Below, piece after piece: positions 16,288 to 24,107 of a stretch of DNA of 51,551 nucleotides; position 1 is the first letter of the stretch; each line of letters starts with the position of its first letter. The DNA comes from Christensenella sp. UBA5327 (GTDB lineage: Bacteria > Bacillota > Clostridia > Christensenellales > Aristaeellaceae). The notes under the pieces are model-generated. The model had not been told where the DNA came from. It searched no databases and worked only from the letters and a program-made list of their open reading frames with translations. The position numbers and the translations under genes are program-made. The stretch lies in NCBI GenBank assembly GCA_002411105.1, contig DHQX01000016.1, positions 3,772-55,322 on the forward strand, written 5' to 3'.

Positions 16288-16806
16288 ATGAAAAAGACGT
16301 TGGATGGTCTTCAAAAAGCCGAAAACCTGATGATCATTGTCACCTTTTCAGTTATGGTGCTGGCCTCATTTGCCCAGGTGGTCAATCGCAACATCTTCCA
16401 ATTAAGCATTGGATGGTTTGAGGAATTGGCCGTGTACTGCATGATTTGGATGGCACTGTTGGGCACAGAAATGGGCTTGCGCGATGGCACACAGGCCGCG
16501 GTCACAGCCATTGTTGACCGTTTTCACGGTAAAGGAAAATTGCTTGTTCAAATCCTTGCCAAGGCGTTTGTGGTGGCGTTTACCGCCATCATGACAGTCG
16601 CATCCTGGAGCATGGTTGCCAAGCAGATTCGCATTGGCCAAACAACCGCCGCTCTCAAAATCCCCATGGCGGTTCCGTATGCAGCCTTATTCTTCGCCTT
16701 CGCCATCATGACTGCGGTACAGGGCATCACGTTGATTGTATGGCTCAAAAACCTGGCCTCATCAAACACCCCGAAAAGTGATCCAAACGGAGGCGAAGCA
16801 TCATGA
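16288..16806 (+). CDS. TRAP transporter small permease (DctQ family)
   Basis: A 172-residue membrane protein with four predicted helices, the small subunit of a tripartite ATP-independent periplasmic transporter driven by a sodium or proton gradient. The DctQ signature occurs in the middle: GWFEELAVYCMIWMALLGTE (about 42-61). The stop overlaps the start of the large subunit by four bases (ATGA), so the two are translationally coupled. Together with the large permease and the DctP protein encoded two genes later it completes the transporter. Confidence 0.93.
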   Translation: MKKTLDGLQKAENLMIIVTFSVMVLASFAQVVNRNIFQLSIGWFEELAVYCMIWMALLGTEMGLRDGTQAAVTAIVDRFHGKGKLLVQILAKAFVVAFTAIMTVASWSMVAKQIRIGQTTAALKIPMAVPYAALFFAFAIMTAVQGITLIVWLKNLASSNTPKSDPNGGEAS

Positions 16807-18080
16807 GTTCAGGCATCATTCTGTTTCTTTCTTTAGCGGTATTGCTGGCCATTGGCGTTCCCATTGCCATGAGCCTGGGCATATCATCCCTTTTAACCAT
16901 TTACTTAAGCCCCGACATCACTGTCCCCGCCACCACCATAGCCCAGCGCATCTTTGGCGGAATGGAGTCCACCTCCATCATGGCTATCGCTTTCTTTGTT
17001 CTGGCCGGAAACCTGATGACAAAAGGCGGCATCTCACGCAGGCTATGCGATTTTGCCAATTCCATTGTAGGGGGCGTCAGAGGCGGCATGTCCCTGGCCC
17101 TGGTCTTATCCTGCGCATTTTTTGCAGCCCTCTCAGGGTCCGCCCCGGCAACGGTTTTAGCCATTGGTGCTATGCTGTATGACGATATGGTGCGTCTGGG
17201 CTACCCCAAGGCACGAACCGCGGGCTTACTGGTGGTTTCTGGTGGGCTTGGACCCATCATTCCGCCGTCTATCATCATGGTGGTGTATGGCACGCTGACA
17301 GGCGCTTCCATTGGCAACATGTTTAAATCGGGAATGGCCATTGGAATATTGCTCATGGTTGTTCTGATGATTGTCACCATCATTTATGCCAACAAGGAAA
17401 AATGGCCCAAGTCCAAGCAAAAAATAGCATTAAAGGAGTTTGGTATATCCTTTGTAAAGGCCATTCCCGCCCTTATTCTGCCGGTCATCATCCTGGGCGG
17501 TATCTATTCTGGCATTCTGACCCCCACGGAATCAGCTGCCATCGCGGTGGTTTGGGCGTTGGTTGCCGGGATGCTGATTTATAAAGAAGTAAAGCCTAAG
17601 GATCTCCCCAAGATCCTGTTAGAAAGCGCAAAAGGTGCATCCATGGTACTTTTCATCATTGGCACCTCCACCGCCTTTTCCTGGCTGTTCACTTACTCCG
17701 GAATTTCCAAGTCAATGGTCAACGCCGTTGTTGCCATGAACCTAAACCCCATGCTGTTCTCACTGGTCATCGCACTGGTTCTGTTGGTATTTGGCACCTT
17801 CCTTGAAGGCATTGCCATTGCGGTGTTGCTGGTACCAGTGCTTTGGCCCGTGGCCTCATCAATGGGAATAGACATTATCCACTTCGGCATGATTGTATGC
17901 ATTTCTAACGTGATTGGCACCATGACCCCACCAGTTGCCGTCAATATCTTCTCTGCTCGTAGCGTCTCCAAACTCTCTATTGGGGAGATCGCAAAAGGGC
18001 AGACCCCCTTCTTTATTGGCTATTTGCTGGTTTTCCTGCTTGTGGTGTTCATCCCGGCGCTGAGCAAATTTTTGCTGTAA
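16803..18080 (+). CDS. TRAP transporter large permease (DctM family)
   Basis: A 425-residue polytopic protein with about 12 hydrophobic segments, the transport channel of the TRAP system. Typical DctM features are the FFVLAGNLMTKGGISRRL segment near 60-77, ALSGSAPATVLAIGA near 110-124, GGLGPIIPPSIIMVVYG near 147-163 and LTPTESAAIAVVWAL near 239-253. GGAGGCGAAGC precedes the ATG. TRAP systems usually move sugar acids and other carboxylates, matching the catabolic enzymes encoded around it. Confidence 0.95.
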   Translation: MSSGIILFLSLAVLLAIGVPIAMSLGISSLLTIYLSPDITVPATTIAQRIFGGMESTSIMAIAFFVLAGNLMTKGGISRRLCDFANSIVGGVRGGMSLALVLSCAFFAALSGSAPATVLAIGAMLYDDMVRLGYPKARTAGLLVVSGGLGPIIPPSIIMVVYGTLTGASIGNMFKSGMAIGILLMVVLMIVTIIYANKEKWPKSKQKIALKEFGISFVKAIPALILPVIILGGIYSGILTPTESAAIAVVWALVAGMLIYKEVKPKDLPKILLESAKGASMVLFIIGTSTAFSWLFTYSGISKSMVNAVVAMNLNPMLFSLVIALVLLVFGTFLEGIAIAVLLVPVLWPVASSMGIDIIHFGMIVCISNVIGTMTPPVAVNIFSARSVSKLSIGEIAKGQTPFFIGYLLVFLLVVFIPALSKFLL

Positions 18081-18107
18081 TCCTCAACGAAATATAAGGA
18101 GTTCATG

Positions 18108-18905
18108 ATGAAAACAGATGTAAAAAGCCGCCTGGAATCATGGAAAGTTCAGTCCCCTGATGTGTCAGGCTTCCACCCTGTCATCACGCCAGACACATGC
18201 GAGTGCCGCGTCATTCAAATGTATCGTCTCAACCTCTCCAAAGGCCAGTCCTACCTGCTGAATACCGGAGATTTGGAGATGCACCCTGTTTTGATTTCAG
18301 GTCAAGCCGCCTTGTCAAATCATCCCATTCTGACCAGGAGCATGGCGCAGTTTGACTCCTTCTATCTGCCGGGTAAAAGCCAGATCCTTATCACCGCTGT
18401 AACAGATGCTGTGTTTTATATCGCAGCCGCCCCCTGCGAGGGAGTAGGCAAAGCCTCGTTTAGGGAATATGACACGTCGCTTCCCATCGGTGATATCCAT
18501 CAGATACATGGCGCGGGTTTAGGACGGCGCGAAGTGATGTTCACCCTTGACCCCAACACCCCCGCCAGCAGGCTGATCTGCGGGCTCACCTGGGGCGGTC
18601 AAGGCTCCTGGACCAGCTGGCCTCCCCACCAGCATGAGCAGGATTTGGAGGAAGCCTACTGCTACTTTGACATGGACAAGCCCAAATTCGGCTTGCATTT
18701 GAGCTATTTAAAAAGCGGCGGCGTTGAGGAAATGGTCCCCCACGTGGTGACAACCGGCACCATGGTGCAGGCGCCTTGCGGCTATCATCCAACCGTAGCC
18801 AGCCCGGCCCTGCGCAACACCTATCTGTGGTGTCTTGCCTCCTTTTCGCCTGCGCAGCGCAGCTATGATTTGGCAGTATTGGACCCAGAATACAAAGAAT
18901 ACTGA
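18108..18905 (+). CDS. KduI/IolB-family ketol-isomerase
   Basis: About 265 residues of double cupin fold (KduI Pfam family, which unites KduI and IolB). The metal-binding cupin of the second half is visible as SWPPHQHEQDLEEAYCYFDM (about 167-186) plus a later histidine in CGYHPTVASP (about 225-234). Sequence details around GYHP and LEEAYCYF look nearer to IolB (5-deoxyglucuronate isomerase), but the operon with a KduD-like enzyme and KDPG aldolase argues for the KduI reaction, 4-deoxy-5-hexosulose-uronate to 2,5-diketo-3-deoxygluconate. No other inositol genes are nearby. Of two adjacent ATGs the second (18108) is better spaced from AAGGAG. Confidence 0.8.
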   Translation: MKTDVKSRLESWKVQSPDVSGFHPVITPDTCECRVIQMYRLNLSKGQSYLLNTGDLEMHPVLISGQAALSNHPILTRSMAQFDSFYLPGKSQILITAVTDAVFYIAAAPCEGVGKASFREYDTSLPIGDIHQIHGAGLGRREVMFTLDPNTPASRLICGLTWGGQGSWTSWPPHQHEQDLEEAYCYFDMDKPKFGLHLSYLKSGGVEEMVPHVVTTGTMVQAPCGYHPTVASPALRNTYLWCLASFSPAQRSYDLAVLDPEYKEY

Positions 18906-18970
18906 TGTCTGCAAATTGACGCATGTCAAACATGCTCAATATACGAAAGAAAAAACGGAAGGAGAACCCC

Positions 18971-19963
18971 ATGAAAAAGACCCTGACCCTGATTCTGGCC
19001 CTGATGTTAGTGCTTGGCAGCCTTCCCGCCGCGTTGGCGCAAGACACCATTGTGCTCAAACTGGCAATGGTCGACAACGAAACCACCCCCTATTACAAAG
19101 GCGCCGCAAAAATTGCCGAAGAAGTCGCCCTGGCTACCAACGGTCGCATAAAGATTGAAATTAACGCAGGTGGCACGCTGGGCGGAGAGCGTGATACGAT
19201 CGATCTGGCCCTTGATAATGCCCTTGATATCGCTACTGCTGCCAACTCTGTCATGACCAACTACATCCCTGAGATGGCCATTCTTGACCAGGCCTATCTG
19301 TGGGCGGATGCCAACCAGGCACACGCCGCAGTAGACGGCAAGGTGGGCGATTTGATCCAAGCCGCCGCCAAAAAACTGGGGCTTCATGTTATTGGCTATA
19401 TGGAGTCCGGTTTCCGCGACACCTTCTCCACCAAACCCATTCAAAAGCCGGAAGACTTTAAAGGCGTAAAAATCCGCACCATGCAAAACGAATACCACAT
19501 GGCGGCGTTTGCCAGCTTTGGCGCAATGCCCACCCCCATGAGCTTCAACGAGGTGTTTACTGCGCTGCAGCAGGGAACCATCAACGCCGCGGAAAACGCT
19601 GTATCCGGCTGCCTTACAAACGGTTATTACGAAGTGACAAAGAACGTCACCTTCACCCACCATGCCTTCACCTATATTCTGATGTGCATGTCAGACAGTG
19701 CCTGGAACAGCATCCCCGAAGAACTGCGCGAGCCCTTCATGCAGGCAGTCAAAAAAGGTTGCGACGCCCAGAGGAACTTCTTGGTTGAGTCAAACAACGC
19801 CGCCATCGAAGAGTTGAAAACCAAGGGCGTGGCCTTCCACGAAATCGATATCAGCGCGCTGCAAAAGCTTTATCAAGATGCCGCTGCCCAAAAAGGTTTC
19901 ACTTTTGCCCCCGAGTGGGAAAAAGCTTGCCAGGAAGCCATTGACGCGAATCCCGTCAAATAA
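18971..19963 (+). CDS. TRAP transporter substrate-binding protein (DctP family)
   Basis: A 330-residue secreted receptor. Residues 1-22 are a signal peptide (MKKTLTLILALMLVLGSLPA, then ALAQ) with an Ala-X-Ala site and no lipobox cysteine. DctP landmarks are GGTLGGERDTIDLALDNALD (about 60-79), KPEDFKGVKIRTMQNEYH (about 160-177) with the arginine that grips the substrate carboxylate, and FNEVFTALQQGTINAAEN (about 193-210). The ATG at 18971 follows GGAAGGAGAACCCC; the longer frame from 18923 is not credible. A 14-base-pair hairpin follows the stop codon. Confidence 0.95.
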   Translation: MKKTLTLILALMLVLGSLPAALAQDTIVLKLAMVDNETTPYYKGAAKIAEEVALATNGRIKIEINAGGTLGGERDTIDLALDNALDIATAANSVMTNYIPEMAILDQAYLWADANQAHAAVDGKVGDLIQAAAKKLGLHVIGYMESGFRDTFSTKPIQKPEDFKGVKIRTMQNEYHMAAFASFGAMPTPMSFNEVFTALQQGTINAAENAVSGCLTNGYYEVTKNVTFTHHAFTYILMCMSDSAWNSIPEELREPFMQAVKKGCDAQRNFLVESNNAAIEELKTKGVAFHEIDISALQKLYQDAAAQKGFTFAPEWEKACQEAIDANPVK

Positions 19964-19979
19964 AAACATCCGTCACATG

Positions 19980-20018
19980 GCTGCTGCTTTAGCAGGCAAA
20001 CCCCGCTAAAGCAGCAGC
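19980..20018 (+). terminator. Perfect 14-bp intercistronic hairpin after the DctP gene
   Basis: GCTGCTGCTTTAGC (19980-19993) pairs exactly with GCTAAAGCAGCAGC (20005-20018) around an 11-base loop. There is no T-tract right after it, so it more likely protects upstream mRNA from 3' decay or acts as a leaky terminator than as a full stop; the operon continues 27 bases on. Confidence 0.82.
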
Positions 20019-20044
20019 TAAACCATCGTTTTGAGGAGGCAAAT

Positions 20045-21010
20045 GTGCTTATGGACGCAATATTCAAAAGAATCCACCAAGTAGGTATTGTGCCTGTCAT
20101 CAAAATCACAAATCCTGAAACTGCCGTTCCCCTGGCAAAAGCATTGGCCAGAGGCGGCATTCCAGTTGCAGAGATAACATTTCGCACAGAACATGCGGCC
20201 GAAGCGATAAAGCGCATCACCTCTGAAATGCCTGACATGCTGACCGGGGCCGGCACGGTCACCACCTTGGAGCAGGTTGATCTGGCGCAAAAAGCCGGTG
20301 CTCAATTCGTTGTGACCCCAGGGTTTAACCCCGCGGTAGTAGATCACTGCATCAAGCAAGGGATGCCCGTTATCCCAGGAACGCCAAGCACCAGTGATAT
20401 CGAAAGGGCGCTGGAAAGAGGGCTGAAAGTTGTCAAATTTTTTCCGGCGGAAGCCATGGGCGGCTTGCCCCTTATCAAAGCGGTCGCAGCCCCCTATACG
20501 GGAATATCCTTTATGCCCACCGGCGGCATCAACCCAGAAAACCTCGCCCAATACTTAGCCTATGACCGGGTCTTGGCGTGCGGCGGCAGCTGGATGGTAG
20601 ATCAGCGCTTGATTAACGTCGCAGAATATGAGCAAATCACCCATCTATGCCGCAGCGCCATCAATCTGGTATTGGGCTTCCAATTGCACCGTTTTTGTAT
20701 CAACGCGCTAAACCCAGAAGATTCAAGCAAAATTGCCAACGCTTTTTCCAGCCTCCTTGGTTTGCCTGCTGTGGAAACCGCCCGCAGTCATCTGGTTGAA
20801 GAGCGCCTGGAAATCCTCAAAGACAGCGGCATAGGGCAACATGGCGAGTTTATTATTGCTTGCAACAATCTGGAGCGCGCCGTTTTTCAGCTTGCACAGC
20901 GCGGCTTTGAGTTTACATGCTCCCAGCAAGCAGCGCACACGACCGGAAAACGCAGCCGATGGCTAAAGGACAGCATCGCAGGGTTTGCCATTGAACTCAT
21001 AGAAAGATAA
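20045..21010 (+). CDS. eda: KDPG/KHG aldolase fused to a C-terminal VOC-like domain
   Basis: 321 residues, where ordinary Eda has about 205-215. The N-terminal part is a class I aldolase: GIVPVIK (about 14-20), EITFRTEHAAEAI (about 43-55), LTGAGTVTTLEQ (about 66-77), TPGFNP (about 91-96) and the Schiff-base lysine in VVKFFPAEAMGG (Lys near 131). It cleaves KDPG to pyruvate and glyceraldehyde-3-phosphate. From about 205 a second domain of about 110 residues follows, with a VOC/glyoxalase-like pattern (LERAVFQLAQRGFEF, later SIAGFAIELIE). GTG at 20045 is five bases from AGGAGG; ATG at 20051 is also possible. No frame break separates the domains. Confidence 0.9.
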   Translation: MLMDAIFKRIHQVGIVPVIKITNPETAVPLAKALARGGIPVAEITFRTEHAAEAIKRITSEMPDMLTGAGTVTTLEQVDLAQKAGAQFVVTPGFNPAVVDHCIKQGMPVIPGTPSTSDIERALERGLKVVKFFPAEAMGGLPLIKAVAAPYTGISFMPTGGINPENLAQYLAYDRVLACGGSWMVDQRLINVAEYEQITHLCRSAINLVLGFQLHRFCINALNPEDSSKIANAFSSLLGLPAVETARSHLVEERLEILKDSGIGQHGEFIIACNNLERAVFQLAQRGFEFTCSQQAAHTTGKRSRWLKDSIAGFAIELIER

Positions 21011-21024
21011 GGAGGGTATTGCCT

Positions 21025-21987
21025 GTGTCTAAATATACCGTGCTTGCCACTCCCCGATCTTTTGCTAAACAGGATCCCCAGCCGCTGACACTTTTGGAAA
21101 GCCGGGGTTGCCAGGTCATCCGCCTTCCCATCCATGATGGTGACTTGCGTGAGCAACTATGGGAATATCTCCCCCAGGCGGATGGCATCATCGCGGGTTT
21201 GGAAAGCTATGACGCCTCGCTGCTGGAGCGAGCCAAGAAACTAAAAGTTATTTCCCGCTATGGGGTGGGGGTTGATAATGTTGATATAAGCTTTACCAAG
21301 GCCCGCAACATTGTTGTCACCAACACGCCAGGGGCCAACAGTGATTCTGTCGCGGATCTGGCCGTCGCCCTCATGCTGTGCGCCGCCCGGCATGTATGCC
21401 AAATGAATCAGCGCATTCACGCTGGCCAGGAGAAAAAACCGCTGTCCGGGGTTGAAATGTGGAAAAAAACGCTGGGCATCGTCGGCACTGGCCGCATTGG
21501 CAAAGGCGTTATTGCGCGGGTCGGCGGCTTTAAAATGAATGTGTTGGCATACGACGCTTATCCCGATGAGGGCTTCATGTCTTCCCACAACGGGAAATAT
21601 GTGGATTTGGATACCCTTTTCAGCGAGTCAGACTTCATTTCACTGCATGCGCCACTGAATGAAGACACCAAAAGCATGGTGAATCAAAAACGTATTGCCC
21701 TGATGAAAAAAGACGCAATTTTGGTTAATACCGCCAGAGGGGGGCTCATTGATGAGGATGCCCTGTTCAATGCGCTAAAGAACGGCCTCATCGGCGCTGC
21801 CGCCCTTGACGCCCTCATGAATGAACCCGCGTCTAACAGCCCGCTTGCCTCGCTTGAAAACTGCATCCTGACACCCCATGCCGGTGCTGCCACGTTGGAA
21901 GCGGGCTTAAACATGGGCATGATGGCGGCACAGAATCTGCTTGACGTATTGGAGAAAAATAGTTGTCGATATGCGCTTGAGCTCTAA
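21025..21987 (+). CDS. D-isomer-specific 2-hydroxyacid dehydrogenase (SerA-like)
   Basis: A 320-residue NAD-dependent dehydrogenase. It shows the catalytic-domain segment ISRYGVGVDNVD (about 74-85), Rossmann motif GIVGTGRIGKGVIARV (about 150-165), the DAILVNTARGGLIDEDALF segment with the catalytic arginine (about 228-246), glutamate in DALMNEPA and histidine in LTPHAGAAT (about 278-286). It would reduce a 2-keto acid or oxidise a D-2-hydroxyacid; which one is not evident. It may handle a side intermediate of the sugar-acid route. GTG at 21025 sits eight bases after GGAGGG, so it is preferred to the TTG at 21019. Confidence 0.9.
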   Translation: MSKYTVLATPRSFAKQDPQPLTLLESRGCQVIRLPIHDGDLREQLWEYLPQADGIIAGLESYDASLLERAKKLKVISRYGVGVDNVDISFTKARNIVVTNTPGANSDSVADLAVALMLCAARHVCQMNQRIHAGQEKKPLSGVEMWKKTLGIVGTGRIGKGVIARVGGFKMNVLAYDAYPDEGFMSSHNGKYVDLDTLFSESDFISLHAPLNEDTKSMVNQKRIALMKKDAILVNTARGGLIDEDALFNALKNGLIGAAALDALMNEPASNSPLASLENCILTPHAGAATLEAGLNMGMMAAQNLLDVLEKNSCRYALEL

Positions 21988-22000
21988 CCCCCTCAAAACG

Positions 22001-22064
22001 CCACAAAAGCTCCATGCATTTCCACCCAATTATGCTATAATGCAGGCAGGCTTTTGTGGTTTTT
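22001..22064 (+). terminator. Nested inverted repeat with T-tract ending the metabolic operon
   Basis: Outer arms CCACAAAAGC (22001-22010) and GCTTTTGTGG (22050-22059) match exactly, inner arms TGCATT and AATGCA (22015-22020 and 22039-22044) also match, and TTTTTG follows. It can act as a terminator for the operon. Its loop contains TGCTATAAT (22033-22041), an extended -10 that could start the GntR transcript, so the element may both end one unit and begin the next. Confidence 0.6.
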
Positions 22065-22071
22065 GTATTCA

Positions 22072-22097
22072 GTCATCGTAATGACTTTATCGTTATG
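22072..22097. promoter_or_regulatory. Possible GntR operator: palindrome and direct repeat
   Basis: GTCATCGTAATGAC (22072-22085) is an inverted repeat with 5-base arms, and ATCGTAATG (22075-22083) is repeated with one change as ATCGTTATG (22089-22097). It lies between the possible -10 and the gntR-type gene, a usual place for autoregulation. Confidence 0.4.
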
Positions 22098-22131
22098 CTC
22101 AAGAAAAGCATTTGTGGGGGTAAGGTGAGGC

Positions 22132-22824
22132 ATGCGTCCTTTGGAACAAAAAGAAGAAACCCTGGTAGATATTGCGTACCGCAGCATTCGCAAGGATATC
22201 ATTGAAGAAGTGCTGCCTGCTGGCGGGAAAATCAATTTTACACAGCTAAGTGAGCGTTATGGCGTAAGCCCCACTCCGATCAAACAAGCGGTCAACCGCC
22301 TCATGGCGGAAGGCTTGATTGAGAGCGTTCCTCGCCGTGGCATGACGGTGAGAAAAATGAGTATGGATGAAATAAACGAGGTTTTTGATCTGCGCCTGAT
22401 GATGGAAACCTATTTTACCCCGGCCGTTATTCAAGCCGTGCAGCAAAACCTGGCCATCCAGCAACTGTTTGAAAAGAACATCGAGAACAATGCCGCGTTT
22501 GCTCAAACCTTCTCCACCGCAGATGAATACTTCAAAACCTACGAAATTGACAAGCAGTTCCATGAGCTGTTTATCTTTGCCAGCGGAAACAAATCGGCGC
22601 TGCGCATATACAAGAGTTTGAATACCCATGCCTATGCCGCCTCCTTATACGGCAAGCAACCAAAGGACAAAACCGTTGAGGGTATTCAGGAACACAAAAA
22701 GATCTATGAGGCGATATGCGCAGGCGACCAGAAATCGGTTATTGAGCTGATACAGCTGCATCATGAAAACGCCCGCACCAAAATTCAACTTGCGCTAAAG
22801 TTTCGCTCCATAGGTTATTTTTAA
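22132..22824 (+). CDS. GntR-family transcriptional regulator (FadR/FCD subfamily)
   Basis: 230 residues. An N-terminal winged helix-turn-helix (about 12-75) shows the GntR pattern: AYRSIRKDIIEEVLPAGGKI, LSERYGVSPTPIKQAVNRL and EGLIESVPRRGMTVR. The C-terminal part is an all-helical FCD-type effector domain with EVFDLRLMMETYF (about 83-95), a DKQFHELF metal-site-like segment (about 142-149) and late HxxxxxA helices. It is probably the ligand-responsive repressor of the upstream operon, sensing a sugar-acid intermediate; this rests on position and family. GGGGTAAGGTGAGG precedes the ATG. Confidence 0.92.
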   Translation: MRPLEQKEETLVDIAYRSIRKDIIEEVLPAGGKINFTQLSERYGVSPTPIKQAVNRLMAEGLIESVPRRGMTVRKMSMDEINEVFDLRLMMETYFTPAVIQAVQQNLAIQQLFEKNIENNAAFAQTFSTADEYFKTYEIDKQFHELFIFASGNKSALRIYKSLNTHAYAASLYGKQPKDKTVEGIQEHKKIYEAICAGDQKSVIELIQLHHENARTKIQLALKFRSIGYF

Positions 22825-22882
22825 CACCACCCTCTCGCCACAAAACAATAGCCCTCAACCTATACACATGTTCGCCAGCGGT

Positions 22883-22912
22883 TTGCACCCCCGCCTGACG
22901 TTCTGATATACT
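22883..22912 (+). promoter_or_regulatory. Sigma-A promoter of the zinc-ribbon/GNAT pair
   Basis: TTGCAC (22883-22888), 18-base spacer, TATACT (22907-22912), 33 bases before the next start codon. Confidence 0.65.
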
Positions 22913-22944
22913 ATGCGGTGTAAAAACACTTTGAAGGACGGAAC

Positions 22945-23598
22945 ATGCTGGTCTATTACTGCCCCAAATGCCAACGCCAAAATCAACAGCCCCAGTGCGT
23001 CTCCTGCGGGCGCTCCCTGGGCAACCCTTCTGTGCGCTATGTGTGGGAGGACAGCCGCCTGGCCCTGGGGGACAGCCACCGGATCGGCTTTATCCTCAGG
23101 CTCTCCGCTGTGGTGGCGATGGCGGTGGTTTTGGTGATGCTCATCATTGAATACATCATGCGCGGGCTTGACGCGTTTAGCTATTTCTTCCTCTCCACCG
23201 GCATTCCCGCTGCCGCCCTGGCCCTGGGGCTGGGTTTTTTCCTGGCTGGGGTTCTTGTTTTGATGCTCCAGGGGCGGGAGAGTGTGCAGTACATGCTGGA
23301 CCCCAAGGGGGTTTTGAAGCGCACCTGGATCAAGCCCACCAGGCTTTCTTGCTGGAGTCGGCTGATCCGCTACGACAAGGGCGCTTTCCAAAGGAACAGC
23401 GAGGGCCTGCCTTTTCTCCTGGCCCATGAGGAATACCTGGTGTGGCAGGACGCTGCCCGCTACAAGCTCTCCCCCCGGGCCGGGCGCATCACCCTCTACC
23501 GCCCCTATGCTTTTGTGTTCATGGTGCTATATTTGCCTCGGGAGGAGTATGACGGCGCGGCTGAGATGGTGGCTGCAAAGCTGAAAAACAAGCGATGA
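22945..23598 (+). CDS. Zinc-ribbon membrane protein, function unknown
   Basis: 217 residues. It opens with a zinc ribbon, YCPKC (about 5-9) and CVSC (about 18-21), then has two hydrophobic segments around 47-69 and 80-108 (IGFILRLSAVVAMAVVLVML and IPAAALALGLGFFLAGVLVL), and ends in a cytoplasmic-looking domain of about 100 residues rich in Tyr and Arg (TWIKPTRLSCWSRLIRYDKG and further). I do not recognise a named family. ATG at 22945 follows GAAGGAC. The stop overlaps the next GNAT start by four bases, so the two are co-translated. Confidence 0.75.
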   Translation: MLVYYCPKCQRQNQQPQCVSCGRSLGNPSVRYVWEDSRLALGDSHRIGFILRLSAVVAMAVVLVMLIIEYIMRGLDAFSYFFLSTGIPAAALALGLGFFLAGVLVLMLQGRESVQYMLDPKGVLKRTWIKPTRLSCWSRLIRYDKGAFQRNSEGLPFLLAHEEYLVWQDAARYKLSPRAGRITLYRPYAFVFMVLYLPREEYDGAAEMVAAKLKNKR

Positions 23599-24107
23599 AA
23601 CTCATCACGCCTGGTCATGCATATTACGCCTCCTGCCTTGAAGCCATCCAGGAATATGCCGATCACCAGGTGACCGGCTACAGTTTTTTGAACCCGGCAC
23701 AATGCGATGTTGCTGAGCGCGTGGCGCGTTTTAAAACTGGCAAGGGGCTGCCGCCCGGGTATGTGAAGGCCACCTATCTGTGGCTGGTGGATGAGGGCCG
23801 CTTTCTGGGTGAGACCTCCATCCGCCACAGACTGACCCCCTCCCTGTTGCGCTATGGTGGGCACATCGGCTACGGCATCCGCCACAATGAGTGGGGCAGG
23901 GGCCTGGGCACTGCGATGCTGGCCATGTCTCTTGGCTATGCCAAAGACCACCTGGGGTTTAACCGGGTGCTCATCACCTGCGATGATGACAACCTCGCCT
24001 CAGCCCGGGTGATTGAGAAAAACGGCGGCATCCTCCAGGACAAAATCAAAAACACCGTGGGCGGCAAGGCCATCACCACCCGGCGGTACTGGGTTGATAT
24101 CCCTTAA
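23595..24107 (+). CDS. GNAT family N-acetyltransferase (RimL-like)
   Basis: A 170-residue acetyltransferase of the RimJ/RimL kind. Visible are FLGETSIRHRLTPSLLRYGG (about 71-90), the acetyl-CoA motif IGYGIRHNEWGRGLGTAML (about 92-110) and LITCDDDNLASARVIEKNGG (about 126-145), the motif B region ending before VGGKAITTRRYW. The substrate is unknown. It starts inside the stop of the zinc-ribbon gene (ATGA) and its 3' end overlaps the converging DUF401 gene by four bases. Confidence 0.9.
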   Translation: MKLITPGHAYYASCLEAIQEYADHQVTGYSFLNPAQCDVAERVARFKTGKGLPPGYVKATYLWLVDEGRFLGETSIRHRLTPSLLRYGGHIGYGIRHNEWGRGLGTAMLAMSLGYAKDHLGFNRVLITCDDDNLASARVIEKNGGILQDKIKNTVGGKAITTRRYWVDIP

